From positions 7,865,501 to 7,929,500 of the forward strand of contig NZ_CP108006.1 of the NCBI RefSeq assembly GCF_036127095.1: a stretch of DNA of 64,000 bases. The letters run 5' to 3'. The first letter of the stretch is position 1; every line of letters starts with the position of its first letter. This stretch comes from Streptomyces sp. NBC_00335 (GTDB taxonomy: Bacteria > Actinomycetota > Actinomycetes > Streptomycetales > Streptomycetaceae). The notes beneath the pieces are model-generated. The model saw only the letters and a program-made list of their open reading frames with translations, had not been told where the DNA came from and searched no databases. The position numbers were made by a program, and so were the translations under genes. Positions 9,784 to 18,209 of this stretch are shown piece by piece.

Positions 9784-11289
9784 ATGAGTTCAGTGCACTG
9801 GCTGTTCGGAGACCAGCTCGGCCCGCACTTCACCGCCACCGCCGGCGGCGGGACGCCGAGGAACGTCCGGTGGCTGCTGATCGAATCCCGCGCCGTTCTG
9901 CGGCGGCGCCGGTTCCACCGGGCCAAGGCCCATCTCGTGCTCAGCGCCATGCGCCACCGGGCCGCGGACCTGGGTGAGCGAGCCCAGTACGTCAGGGCGG
10001 AGACCTACCGGGAAGGGCTGATGCAGGCCGTCGGTGACGCACCGGTCTCCGTCCACCACCCCACGTCCCGTGCCGCCCTCGCCCTGGTGACCTCGCTCCC
10101 GCAGGTCACCGTCCACCCGGCCCGCGGCTTTCTGGTCGGACACCGGGAGTTCGCCGACTGGGCCGCGCGGCAGCAGGGCCGGCGGCTCCTGCAGGAAAAC
10201 CTCTACCAGCACACCCGACGCACCCACGACATCCTCATGGAGGGAGACGGGCCGGCGGGCGGGCGGTGGAACTTGGACCACGACAACCGCGAGCCACCGC
10301 CCCGCGGCCGGACCACGCTCGGCGCGCCGCCTCCGTACCGGCCCCGGGAGGACGAGATCGACGAAGGAGTCCGGCGGGACCTGGACCGCTGGGAGCGGGA
10401 GGAGGGCATCACCTTCGTGGGGCGCGACGGCCCCCGCCTCTTCCCCGCGAGCCGCCGCGAGGCCCTGGCCGCGCTCGACCACTTCGTCACCCACCGGCTC
10501 GCCGACTTCGGCGCGCACGAGGACGCCATGCTGGCCGCCGACCCCGTGATGAGCCACAGTCTGCTGTCCTCCTCCCTCAACCTCGGCCTGCTCGACCCGT
10601 GGGAGTGCGTGAGCCGGGCGGAGGAGGCCTTCAGGGCCGGGCTGGTACCGCTCAACAGCGCCGAGGGCTTCATCCGGCAGGTGTGCGGCTGGCGCGAGTA
10701 CGTGTGGAACCTCTACTGGCACCTCGGCGAGGACTACCGGCACCGCAACGAACTGCGCCACACCACACCGGTCCCGGCATGGTTCGCCGAGCTGGATGCG
10801 GACGCGGTGGGGGCCCGCTGCCTGTCTACGGTGCTGGCGCAGGTTCGGGATACGGGGTGGACGCACCACATCCCCCGCTTGATGGTCCTCGGCAGCCACG
10901 CCCTGCAGCGGGGCTGGGACCCGGCTGAGGTGACGGACTGGTTCCACCGGTGCTTCGTGGACGGCTACGACTGGGTGATGCTGCCCAATGTGGTGGGCAT
11001 GTCCCAGTACGCGGACGGCGGGCTGATGACCACCAAGCCCTACACCTCGGGCGGCGCCTACATCCACCGGATGAGCGACCTGTGCGAGGGCTGCCGGTAC
11101 AGGCCCACGGACCGCAGTGGCGAACGGGCCTGTCCCTTCACCGTCGGCTACTGGTCCTTTCTGAATCGGCATCGCGCAAGGCTGGAGGGCAATCCCCGCA
11201 TGGCCCGAGCCGTGAAGGGCCTGGACCGGCTCGGCGACGTCGAGCAGGTGATCCGGGCGCACCGCGCCGTCGGCGACACACCCCCCTGA
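9784..11289 (+). CDS. Iron-sulfur bacterial cryptochrome/photolyase (PhrB/FeS-BCP type)
   Basis: A 501-residue flavoprotein. It starts at ATG 9784 with SSVHWLFGDQLGPHF, the N-terminal Rossmann domain typical of the deoxyribodipyrimidine photolyase-related group rather than classical Phr. The four cysteines expected to hold a [4Fe-4S] cluster are visible: one in RQVCGWREYVWNLYW and three in LCEGCRYRP...ERACPFTVGYW. The C-terminal FAD domain includes NVVGMSQYADGGLM. Members repair (6-4) photoproducts or act as light sensors. The gene ends convergently against a UBP zinc-finger gene. Confidence 0.9.
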   Translation: MSSVHWLFGDQLGPHFTATAGGGTPRNVRWLLIESRAVLRRRRFHRAKAHLVLSAMRHRAADLGERAQYVRAETYREGLMQAVGDAPVSVHHPTSRAALALVTSLPQVTVHPARGFLVGHREFADWAARQQGRRLLQENLYQHTRRTHDILMEGDGPAGGRWNLDHDNREPPPRGRTTLGAPPPYRPREDEIDEGVRRDLDRWEREEGITFVGRDGPRLFPASRREALAALDHFVTHRLADFGAHEDAMLAADPVMSHSLLSSSLNLGLLDPWECVSRAEEAFRAGLVPLNSAEGFIRQVCGWREYVWNLYWHLGEDYRHRNELRHTTPVPAWFAELDADAVGARCLSTVLAQVRDTGWTHHIPRLMVLGSHALQRGWDPAEVTDWFHRCFVDGYDWVMLPNVVGMSQYADGGLMTTKPYTSGGAYIHRMSDLCEGCRYRPTDRSGERACPFTVGYWSFLNRHRARLEGNPRMARAVKGLDRLGDVEQVIRAHRAVGDTPP

Positions 11290-11336
11290 GCCGATCTGGT
11301 CGTCGGCCGGCAAAGCTGTGGGGGAACCGGCCACTG

Positions 11337-11753
11337 CTATCCCCCGGGCACGTGAACGAGGAAGACCTCGTCCACGAAACACCACGCCCAGGCCTCGTCG
11401 GGATCCATCGACAGGACCACGGGGTGTCCCGTCTGCGCATGATGGGCGTACGCGTGGCGCCCTCGCGAACTGTCGCAGCATCCAACGTGCCTGCACGTCG
11501 CACACCACCGCAGCCGGGCCCAAGTCCACCCGCGTTCGCGGCACTCCGCACACACTCCCACAGGTATCGCCGGCCGGCTGGGCAGCGCGGCGAGGTGGGA
11601 ACACGTACGTTCTTCGAGACGGCCGCCGTCAGGCGATACCGCCCATGAGGAGAGTGGTCGTCGCAGACTCTCGCGGTCGGCGCCGATGTGATCCAACTCG
11701 TTTCCTTTCCTCTCCTCGGCCCACGGGGGCACAGGCTGGCTGAGCGTGTTCAC
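11337..11753 (-). CDS. UBP-type zinc finger protein
   Basis: A 138-residue protein whose second half is a ZnF-UBP domain: CSHL, then VCAECRERGWTWARLRWCATCRHVGCCDSS, then RHAYAHHAQTGHPVV and DEAWAWCFVDEVF. The Cys/His ligand order and the GHPVV...WCFVDE pattern match the family that binds ubiquitin C-termini in eukaryotes; actinobacterial copies have no proven partner. I start it at GTG 11753, 8 bp after the SDR stop and behind TGAGGG, so it is probably co-transcribed with the SDR gene. Shorter starts at 11732 are possible because the first 45 residues are not conserved-looking. Confidence 0.8.
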   Translation of the reverse strand: MNTLSQPVPPWAEERKGNELDHIGADRESLRRPLSSWAVSPDGGRLEERTCSHLAALPSRPAIPVGVCAECRERGWTWARLRWCATCRHVGCCDSSRGRHAYAHHAQTGHPVVLSMDPDEAWAWCFVDEVFLVHVPGG

Positions 11754-11761
11754 CGCGGCCC

Positions 11762-12442
11762 TCAGGCTCTTGCTCCGCGGTCGGCTGCTTCCGCGAGTTG
11801 GCCGACCATCGCATGGACGGCCGCACCGGGGTCGGCTCCCGTCGGCAGGGCAGGCGCGCTCCCTGTCACCGGCCTGTCCGAGAAACCGGTTTCCAGGTGC
11901 GGGAGCCGGAAATCGAGCACCTGTAGACGCCGTGCGCGCCCTTCACGCGCCACGACACCGAGCCAACAACTCAAAGCGGTCTTGGACGCCGCGTAATCGG
12001 CCGTTCCCAGCATCGGCCGGTCCACGATCGCGCCCGTCGCGGCGGCCAGGAAGCCTCCCTCCGCCACGCAGGCAACCGCCCCGCGCAACACCGCTGCGGG
12101 GCACAGGAAATTCACGCTGAACACATGCTCGGCCACCGCATCAGGTACGTCCTCGGCCCGCCCGAAACCGGCTACCCCCACCAAAACGAGCACCCCGTTC
12201 AGCGCACCCAACTCTTGCAGGGCCCAAGGCGCGAGAGCGGCGCAGCCGTCGAGGTCATATGCGTCGATCAACCGAGCGGGACCGCCGAGAGCCTCGGAGC
12301 AGGCGGCCAATCGCTGCTCATTCCTCCCTGCCAGGGCTAGGAGGGCACCCCGGGCGTGGAGCTCTTGAGCAGCGAGGTGGCCGAGCGCCCCTGTGGCGCC
12401 CACGACCAACAGCCGTGCTCCCTCAATCCCCTTAGCGGTCAT
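11762..12442 (-). CDS. Short-chain dehydrogenase/reductase (SDR)
   Basis: A 226-residue Rossmann-fold oxidoreductase. The NAD(P)-binding motif VVGATGALGHLAAQEL sits near residues 13-28. GRNEQRL after the second strand suggests NADPH preference. The YxxxK catalytic pair is in TADYAASKTALSCWLG, preceded by the ATGAIVDRP segment. I chose ATG 12442, which gives the normal short N-terminus; an upstream in-frame start at 12502 adds 20 residues without SDR features. Followed 8 bp later by the UBP zinc-finger gene. Substrate unknown. Confidence 0.82.
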   Translation of the reverse strand: MTAKGIEGARLLVVGATGALGHLAAQELHARGALLALAGRNEQRLAACSEALGGPARLIDAYDLDGCAALAPWALQELGALNGVLVLVGVAGFGRAEDVPDAVAEHVFSVNFLCPAAVLRGAVACVAEGGFLAAATGAIVDRPMLGTADYAASKTALSCWLGVVAREGRARRLQVLDFRLPHLETGFSDRPVTGSAPALPTGADPGAAVHAMVGQLAEAADRGARA

Positions 12443-12529
12443 GGCCGTACCAAGGGGCCTTTGCGCGCCCCGGCCTCCCGGGCAGCCCATTCGCGCCGGC
12501 ATGCCCAGCGAGTCCGATGCCGCACGCGA

Positions 12530-12709
12530 TCACAACCCGGCGATCCGGGCTGCGAAGAAGCCCGCCACCAGGACTGCGCCGAAGGCTATCAATCCCAAGA
12601 ACAGCCAGGGGTGCTCCCAGAGGCCACCGTCTGGCCGCTCTTGATGCGCCTCGGCGGTGCAGCCTTCACCTGATGGGGTTTCCTCCGGCGTGACACCGTA
12701 CGAGTTCAT
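12530..12709 (-). CDS. Small single-span membrane protein (59 aa), unrecognised
   Basis: The ATG is preceded by GAGGAGGCACC, one of the strongest ribosome sites in the area, which decides the start against longer in-frame options. The protein has a hydrophilic N-terminal half (NSYGVTPEETPSGEG...) and one transmembrane helix near the C-terminus (WLFLGLIAFGAVLVAGFFAA). I do not recognise a family. It lies 87 bp upstream of the SDR gene on the same strand and could be the first gene of that unit. Confidence 0.6.
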   Translation of the reverse strand: MNSYGVTPEETPSGEGCTAEAHQERPDGGLWEHPWLFLGLIAFGAVLVAGFFAARIAGL

Positions 12710-12912
12710 GGTGCCTCCTCGACTCAGTGCTTTCCTTCGCCCCTTCCATATTTCTGCGACGGTCCGCCTCGCGCCTCTCGCATCGTTTGTGCACCGTCTG
12801 GCGAGGTGAGCCGTAGATCGGACGGTCGTTTCCAGCGACGGCGGGGCGGACGGTCGAAAGCGCGCCCGGGGGCCTGAGACCCGACCCGGCAGCCAGCCTT
12901 CGCGACGCACGC

Positions 12913-13272
12913 CTACGCCTGCGCTCCGGTACGGCGACGGCCGGGTAGATCTGGGCGAAGGCCCGAATCAACGGACAGCCTGAGTCCGGTGTACGGGGCT
13001 TCAGGGTCGCGGCGCCGTTGCACGAGAGGGACGAGCAGGGCGATGCCGACGAGCATGGCGAGGAGTTCGGCCTGCCACACGAGTGTGTTGCCGGTGGGCT
13101 GGGTGTGGTCGAAGGCGGCGATCCAGGTGTTTGCCCAGGCTTCCCACGGTGTGTGGAAGTCCCGGTACCGGCCGCTACCTGGCGAGCGAGTACAGCATGG
13201 AGCCGGTGCGCCCGTGGTGCGAGGGGAACGAGGGAGTCCTCGCGGGCGTTGGTGTGAGGGTGGGAGCCGCAC
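12913..13272 (-). pseudogene. Possible C-terminal remnant of a membrane protein
   Basis: The first 35 codons look like random high-GC frame. The middle looks protein-like: FHTPWEAWANTWIAAFDHTQ, followed by a hydrophobic helix LLAMLVGIALLVPLVQRRR and a charged tail. No start codon with a ribosome site is placed sensibly before it. I therefore read it as the surviving tail of a membrane protein gene, or a small unrecognised gene. The flanks (12710-12912 and 13273-13310) show no other gene. Confidence 0.3.
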
Positions 13273-13310
13273 CGGGGGTCCTATTTCCGAAGGTTTCGAG
13301 GGGAGCGCTC

Positions 13311-13934
13311 ATGAGCACGGCGAAAGACTTGTTCCTCATCGCCATGGACGAACGGCCCGGGGTCGGCGTCGGGCAGGGTGACTTGTCGCTCGCGCTCGCG
13401 GGCGCCGAACTGATCGATCTCCTCGCGGTGCAGGCCGCTTCTCTGGACGGCGACTCCATCGTGCCGGGCGGTCCGTGCGAGCCGCATGACGAACTCGTGG
13501 CCGAGGCGTCGGAGGCGCTCATTCGGCAGGCGCCCTACGAGGGGGTCGAAGACTGGTTGTGGCGCCGTGGCCGCGAGCTGTCCACGGCCTACCAGACCGC
13601 CCTCGAAGCGGCCGGCCAGCTGACACGGGGACGGCGCGCCCTGCTGCCCTTCGGAAACGACCGCCTGGAAGTCGCCGAGACGCCCGTTCGGCGCCGGGCC
13701 CGAAGCAGGTGGGAGGCGGGTGAGCCCACTCTCGTCGCCCTCGCCTCGGTCGTGGGTATCGAGGCGAGCCGCTCCGAGGACGGAGGCGAGCGCGCGAACG
13801 AGCCGGTCGTCGAGGACGAAGCGGTGACCACCGTGCTGGCGATCGTCAGCGATGCGGTGACGGAGCTCGAAGCCGTGAGACAGCGGCGTTCCATCGAGAA
13901 CGCGGCCTTCGCCAATGTCTGGCGTGTCCCGTAG
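13311..13934 (+). CDS. GPP34 (GOLPH3/Vps74-like) family protein
   Basis: A 207-residue protein starting MSTAKDLFLIAMDE, the standard opening of bacterial GPP34 proteins (aliphatic DLFLLAL-type motif, then LSLALAGAELIDLLA). The middle has the helical DWLWRRGRELSTAYQTALEAAG region and the end a long helix over EAVTTVLAIVSDAVTELEAVRQRR. Eukaryotic GOLPH3 binds PI4P and glycosyltransferases. Actinobacteria carry many copies of unknown role. Start supported by CGAGGGGAGCGCTC before ATG. It is separated by a strong hairpin from the next, convergent gene. Confidence 0.85.
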   Translation: MSTAKDLFLIAMDERPGVGVGQGDLSLALAGAELIDLLAVQAASLDGDSIVPGGPCEPHDELVAEASEALIRQAPYEGVEDWLWRRGRELSTAYQTALEAAGQLTRGRRALLPFGNDRLEVAETPVRRRARSRWEAGEPTLVALASVVGIEASRSEDGGERANEPVVEDEAVTTVLAIVSDAVTELEAVRQRRSIENAAFANVWRVP

Positions 13935-13952
13935 GCATACGCCCCGGCCCGG

Positions 13953-13996
13953 TGCCATCCAGGGAGCTGTCCGATGTGACCGATCCCTGGATGGCA
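13953..13996. terminator. Bidirectional terminator hairpin
   Basis: TGCCATCCAGGGA and TCCCTGGATGGCA form a perfect 13-bp stem around an 18-base loop that can itself fold (GTC/GAC). It lies between the convergent GPP34 and RsbW-like genes. There is no T-run, as is usual in this kind of genome. Confidence 0.7.
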
Positions 13997-14024
13997 GGGC
14001 TTCGCGTACGGCGGCGCCGTGGTG

Positions 14025-14414
14025 CTACCGGTCGAGGAGGGCGCTGACGGTCTTGCCGCCGGTCGGGTGGCGGGTGACGGCGGTGGCGCGGGCGAGGTGG
14101 TTGACCATGGGCCAGCCGAATCCTCCGGCCCCACCGTTCAGATCAGGGCAGCGCATGCGCGGGGCCCGCGGACTGTCGTCGTGGACGGCGACCTCGACGG
14201 CGCCAGGGTGCGCGGTCAGGTCCAGGGTGCAAGTGCCACCGCCGTGCCGCAGGGCGTTCGTGACGAGCTCGGAGACGACCAGGATCACGGTGTCAGCTGC
14301 TTCGGCTGCGATCACCGGCAGGAGGTCGTGCAGGAAGTGGCGGGTGGTTTTGCGTGCGCCGGCGACCGATGCCGTGGCGCAGGCGGGTGCGACGGTGATG
14401 CGCATCGTGTTCAT
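14025..14414 (-). CDS. ATP-binding protein, RsbW/SpoIIAB-like (HATPase_c)
   Basis: A 129-residue GHKL ATPase domain protein of the anti-sigma/serine kinase class. N-box: LVVSELVTNALRHGGG; G1 box DDSPRAPR; G2 region GGAGGFGWPMVNHLA, ending HPTGGKTVSALL. Start ATG 14414 is behind CCCGGGAGACC. Streptomyces carry many such orphan kinases that phosphorylate STAS proteins or bind sigma factors. No sigma or STAS gene is next to it, so its partner is unknown. It is the second gene on the minus strand after the 57-residue membrane protein. Confidence 0.85.
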   Translation of the reverse strand: MNTMRITVAPACATASVAGARKTTRHFLHDLLPVIAAEAADTVILVVSELVTNALRHGGGTCTLDLTAHPGAVEVAVHDDSPRAPRMRCPDLNGGAGGFGWPMVNHLARATAVTRHPTGGKTVSALLDR

Positions 14415-14598
14415 CGGGTCTCCCGGGTCGTTGGTCGTCGCTGCGCGCGGTCCAGTGGGCGCTCGGCCGGTTCCCGGGGGACCGCGGGAACCAGGCCGGC
14501 GCTGACCGCGCCGCGGCCTGATCCCTCGTTGGGGGCGGCTGTTGAGCGGCACCACGTTCGAGGGCGCTCGCCGGAGCCGGGCGGCCGTACCGGAGCTG

Positions 14599-14772
14599 CT
14601 ACTGGTGGGGTACGTGGTTCAGCCGAGGGGTCCGGGTACGGCGATGGGCTGCCGGCCCCCGGCGCCGCCGGCCGGGGAAGGGGTTGCGTCGTGCGGGGAC
14701 GCTGGGGGCCAGGGCGAGGAGGGCGATGACCGCGAAGGCCGCGCCGATGATGATCAAGGTGATGAGGGTCAT
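14599..14772 (-). CDS. Small membrane protein (57 aa), unrecognised
   Basis: Reading from ATG 14772 gives MTLITLIIIGAAFAVIALLA followed by a Pro/Arg-rich tail, ending at TAG 14599. One N-terminal transmembrane helix and a cytosolic basic tail are predicted by eye. GGAAGGCAGGAAC directly before the ATG is a good ribosome site. It lies about 185 bp upstream of the RsbW-like gene on the same strand. No family recognised. Confidence 0.5.
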   Translation of the reverse strand: MTLITLIIIGAAFAVIALLALAPSVPARRNPFPGRRRRGPAAHRRTRTPRLNHVPHQ

Positions 14773-14853
14773 GTTCCTGCCTTCCGTCGGCTTCTGACTG
14801 CCTGTAGCTACTTGGTGTTACCGAATCCCGGACAACTAAACACGCTGGGTGAT

Positions 14854-14877
14854 GTTTGGGTGGGGGAGGCGGGGCAT
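14854..14877 (+). promoter_or_regulatory. Candidate SigB-type promoter for the CsbD-like gene
   Basis: GTTT - 14 bases - GGGCAT closely resembles the actinobacterial SigB/SigF pattern GNNT-N14-16-GGGTAY. It ends 41 bases before the start of a CsbD-like micro-gene; csbD is a classical SigB target. One mismatch in the -10 (C for T). Confidence 0.4.
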
Positions 14878-14918
14878 ACGCCGTGGCGGAACGCTTCCTA
14901 CTGCTTGGAGTGATGACC

Positions 14919-14999
14919 ATGTCCGGTGACGAGAAGACTCAGGCCAAGGGCGACGCCCGCCAGGCCAAGGAGAAGATCAAGGACGTCTTCAAGGACTGA
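14919..14999 (+). CDS. CsbD-like mini stress protein (26 aa)
   Basis: The product MSGDEKTQAKGDARQAKEKIK... ending VFKD is a very short, Lys-rich helix that matches the opening of CsbD family proteins, which are general-stress proteins of about 60 residues. It starts at ATG 14919, 9 bases after TTGGAGTG; an ATG two codons earlier (14913) is too close to that site. A strong terminator follows at 15022. A good ribosome site, own candidate promoter and own terminator argue it is a real gene and not a decayed CsbD tail. Confidence 0.6.
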   Translation: MSGDEKTQAKGDARQAKEKIKDVFKD

Positions 15000-15021
15000 C
15001 CAGCACACCGCGGTGTTACGG

Positions 15022-15052
15022 GGGGCAGGCCCGGACCAGGGTCTGCCCCTTT
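15022..15052 (+). terminator. Rho-independent terminator after the CsbD-like gene
   Basis: GGGGCAGGCCC and GGGTCTGCCCC pair over 11 bp (one G-U) with a 6-base loop and are followed directly by TTTCCGTTT. It sits 23 bases after the stop of the CsbD-like gene. Confidence 0.75.
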
Positions 15053-15126
15053 CCGTTTCCGTGCGACCACCTCGGTGCTGCCTCCTGAGCGCGGCGCGCG
15101 GGGCCGACGGACCGGCGCTGCTGGAG

Positions 15127-15947
15127 GTGACCACACACCGGGACCTCGCCCACCTCTCCCGCCTCGACGACCTCGGTACGGAGCGCTGGGACGCGCTGTT
15201 CGGACCGCGCGGCTTCTACTCGGCGAGCCCGTGGCTCCGCCACGCGCAGGCCACGGCCGCCACCGCGCCGTACTACTTCACCGCAGCCGACGGACCCGAA
15301 TGGGTCGGCGCCCTGCCCGCCTACCAGCTGGAACAGGACACCCCCTACGTCTTCTGCAGTCCTGGCACGGTGGTCGACTTCCTGTACCGGCAGGCCACCG
15401 GGGACGACGCCCTGTGGGCGGCGGGATTGATGCCGGCCCTGGCCTGTGGCGGCCGCAACCCCTCCCACACCAAGGCAGGCGTGGCCGCAGGGCTCGGCCC
15501 GCGCCGGCAGCGCGAAGCGGTGGAGGCGGTCGTCGAGGCGGCGGAACGGCAGGCATGGGCGACGGGGATGGAGTCGGTCTCCTTTCTCTACGTCGACGAG
15601 GACGACGAAGTGCGGCCCGGGTGACCACCGCCCACCGCGACGGTGCGCTGATCGGTTTCGTCCTCACCTTCACGCACGGCGGCGAGATGTACGCACGGCA
15701 GGCGGGCTTCGACTACGAGGCGCAGGGGAAGCTCCCGGTCTACTTCGGGCTGGTCTACTACGAGCTCCTGCGCATCGCGCTCGCCGAAGGGATATCCCAC
15801 CTCCACTACTCCACGGGATCCGACCGCGTGAAACTCTCCCGCGGCTGCACCCCCCGGCGCCAGTACGCCTACCTCAAGGCCCGCCGCCCCGAGCAGGCGG
15901 AACACCTGGCCCGCCTCGCCCGGCTCGCCGGCCCCGGGCACGACTGA
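15127..15947 (+). pseudogene. Broken GNAT/FemAB-like acyltransferase gene (peptidoglycan-type)
   Basis: The 5' part (15127-15624) reads VTTHRDLAHLSRLDDLGTERWDALFG... to FLYVDEDDEVRPG and then hits TGA. The 3' part continues in another frame (to 15947) with GALIGFVLTFTHGGEMYARQAGFDYEAQGKLP (quoted as two pieces: start GALIGFVLTF, later MYARQAGFDYE), YFGLVYYELLRIALAEG and HYSTGSDRVKLSRGC. These are the two ends of one acyltransferase of about 370-400 residues. Between them roughly 100 or more codons are missing and the frame changes near 15615-15625. The true start may be GTG 15061. I infer a deletion plus frameshift; the product would be non-functional. Confidence 0.7.
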
Positions 15948-16260
15948 GCCCGGGGCCCGGGGCCCCGATTCGTTGTGGCGGATGCCGTCCCCCCAAGCCG
16001 GGGCCGGCGTCCGCCCCGAGACCGCTCGTCGGGCTGCCTCAGGGGAGTCGGGCTGCCTCATCGGACAGGGGAGTGCTCCGGGACCGCCCCCGCATACGGC
16101 TCCCGCGGCACGGTGCAGCAGACGTACAAGGCGGCCTTGAACGGCTACGCCGTCAGCCTCTCCGACATGGTCGCGTACGCCTGCACGGCGGTCCGTGAGG
16201 CGGCCCGGGACGGCGCCGAGCGCCACCACCGGAACCCGCTCCCCACCGTGTGACCCCGGG
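15948..16260 (+). other. Gene-free stretch with a short protein-like remnant
   Basis: Most of this stretch shows nothing. From about 16110 to the TGA at 16251-16253, one plus-strand frame looks like the tail of a helical protein (QQTYKAALNGYAVSLSDMVAY, then TAVREAARDGAERHHRNPLP). It has no start with a ribosome site. Coming straight after a broken gene, it suggests a decaying segment. Family not recognised. Confidence 0.3.
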
Positions 16261-18129
16261 CTATCCGAGGCCGGCCGCTGCCGCCCATCGGCCGAGTTCC
16301 TGCTGTACGGCCGTACGCTGCCCGGCCGTCGCCGGGGCCGCGCTGATCAGCGCGAAGTGCAGGCCTTCGGCGGCGCCGGACAGGAGGATGCGGCGGGCGT
16401 TCGTGCCGCCGGGCTCGGGGGCGATGGCGATGGCTCCGGTGGTTCCGGGGCCGGTGACCGTGCCGAGGTCCGAGACGACCGTGGTCGTGGCGGGATCGAA
16501 GCCGGCGGGCAGGTGCAGTTCCGTCGGCGCGCTCGCGTTCCCGCCGCGCCACACCAGTACTCCGTACGGCAGCTCGGAGCCGGTCAAGCGCGCCAACTCC
16601 GGCATGCCGGCGGGTATCTGGCTCCAGGTGACAGTGGTACCGGCGTCGCGCGAGCGGTCCTCGTAGAGGAAGGCGAGCGTGTGGCCGGCGACCGCGGTCG
16701 GGTACAGCCGGTCCAGGAGTCGCGCGTCCTGACGCAGCACCGGGGTGCCGCTGTCGTCGAGGCGTACGGCGGACAGGTCCTCGTCGTTCCAGGCGTCGCC
16801 CGTGGTCCGGATCTTGCCCGGGTTGTCGTTCATCGCCTCGTGGTGGCGGCCGCTGTAGATGTCCCACTGCCACTGGTTCGCGGACAGGACGGGTCCGGCC
16901 GCGGCCGGGTTCTGCCACCAGGCACGGCCGCCGAGTCCGCTGTCGAGCGCCTGGTACTGGCCCTTGCCCACGGACGGGGCCTTGTCGGACGAGGTGCCGG
17001 TCAGTGGATGGCCGAACTCGCTGACGATGGCCGGGGAATCGAGAGCGGTGGACTTGTTGCGCACGGAGTTGAAGTCCGCGGTGTACGCGCCGTCCTTGGC
17101 CTTGGACAGGTTGAAGAAGCCGGACATCCGCGCCTGGTCGTAGAAGTGCGTGTTGAACACGTACCGCGGCCCCAGGGTTCCGACGCCGCCGAGGCCACCG
17201 GTCTGCTTCATGAAGGCGAGGTTGGAGTTCCAGAACATGTTCGGCTCGACGAGGGCGGGTTTGCCCTGCCAGCCCGCCGCGTCCATGCGCGCCCGAAACT
17301 TCTCGTAGAACGGCCAGAGGCGTCCCTGCTCCCAAGCGGCGCCGTCCTCGCCGCTCGCGTACTGCCCCGCGTAGGGCTCGTTGTACGGGTCGAACCCGGC
17401 GACCGCGGCGAACTCCGTGGCGTCGAGATGAGCCGCGAGGTACGTCATGGTCGCCTGGGCGGTGTCTAGGAAGGCGTCCTGGATGCCGTTCCGGTTGATC
17501 CAGAAGTCGCGCATGGCGCTCTTGACCGTCTGGTTCTGGGTGATGTTCTGGCCCCAGTGGGCGCAGATCCCGCAGAACTCCCTCGGGTAGCCGCCCGCCT
17601 GGACCACCCAGCGCGGTGCGCCGTCGCCCGAGTACCAGCTGTCCTTGTCGAAGACGTACCGCGAGAAGAGGTCCTGGTGGAAATCGGGGTACACGCGCAG
17701 CCCGACGGCCAGGAACTCCCGCATCTGCGCCGTCGCCCGGCTCAGGTAGACCTCGTCGACCTGCCCCCGGGCCGGCTCGGCCGCTGCCCACGACAGGAGG
17801 AAGCGGACGGAGTTCGCTCCGCCCAGCTCGCGCAGGGCCCGTGCCGACTTCCGTGCGTCCTCGACGCTCGCGAAGGGCAGCCCGCCGTTCTCGGCCAGCT
17901 TGGTCTCGCCGGAGACGTTGAACCCGCGCAGGACCACCTCGCGCCCGTAGCCGTCGACGAAGTGCGTTCCGCTGACGGTCACTTCGGCCGCCCGTGCGTC
18001 GTACGGGACGGACCCGGCGGCGTGCGCCGGGGCTCCCGCGTACAGAGAGGACATGGCGAGGACGGCGAGTGCCGCACCCCACGCCCGTCGGCCGGAGCCG
18101 TACGGCTGACGCTTCGCCTGGGTCATCAT
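16261..18129 (-). CDS. Secreted glycoside hydrolase family 5 (endoglycosylceramidase/cellulase-like)
   Basis: A protein of about 622 residues with a signal peptide (RRAWGAALAVLAMSSLYAGA, cleavage after AHA). The GH5 (beta/alpha)8 domain has VLRGFNVSGETK, NSVRFLLSWAAAEP and FHQDLFSRYVF, the acid/base Glu in AGFDPYNEPYAG, and the nucleophile Glu in PAIVSEFGHPLTG. The DFHQDLFSR and NEPY context is like endoglycosylceramidases, so glycolipid or beta-glycoside cleavage outside the cell is likely. A C-terminal beta-sandwich follows (SDLGTVTGPGTTGAIAIAPE). Start uncertain: ATG at 18126, 18129 or 18144, none with a clear ribosome site. Confidence 0.85.
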   Translation of the reverse strand: MMTQAKRQPYGSGRRAWGAALAVLAMSSLYAGAPAHAAGSVPYDARAAEVTVSGTHFVDGYGREVVLRGFNVSGETKLAENGGLPFASVEDARKSARALRELGGANSVRFLLSWAAAEPARGQVDEVYLSRATAQMREFLAVGLRVYPDFHQDLFSRYVFDKDSWYSGDGAPRWVVQAGGYPREFCGICAHWGQNITQNQTVKSAMRDFWINRNGIQDAFLDTAQATMTYLAAHLDATEFAAVAGFDPYNEPYAGQYASGEDGAAWEQGRLWPFYEKFRARMDAAGWQGKPALVEPNMFWNSNLAFMKQTGGLGGVGTLGPRYVFNTHFYDQARMSGFFNLSKAKDGAYTADFNSVRNKSTALDSPAIVSEFGHPLTGTSSDKAPSVGKGQYQALDSGLGGRAWWQNPAAAGPVLSANQWQWDIYSGRHHEAMNDNPGKIRTTGDAWNDEDLSAVRLDDSGTPVLRQDARLLDRLYPTAVAGHTLAFLYEDRSRDAGTTVTWSQIPAGMPELARLTGSELPYGVLVWRGGNASAPTELHLPAGFDPATTTVVSDLGTVTGPGTTGAIAIAPEPGGTNARRILLSGAAEGLHFALISAAPATAGQRTAVQQELGRWAAAAGLG

Positions 18130-18209
18130 GGGCCGTACTGTCATTGGTATCTGATGAACCGTCAATCACTTGGGCGCGCTGACCGCGCTGGAGGCCTCCG
18201 GGGGTCCCG

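Noticed and set aside
12666..12971. Overlapping minus-strand frame before the 59-residue membrane protein
   Set aside because: It overlaps that gene in another frame, is Arg-rich shadow sequence and lacks a ribosome site.
13953..13996. 13-bp inverted repeat considered as an attachment or transposon end
   Set aside because: It sits exactly between two convergent stop codons with a short loop; a terminator explains it better, and no transposase or integrase is near.
15127..15641. Similar GTGACCAC...CACCG sequences at 15127 and 15621 as scars of the deletion in the GNAT-like gene
   Set aside because: A deletion between short repeats would leave one copy, not two; the likeness is probably chance.
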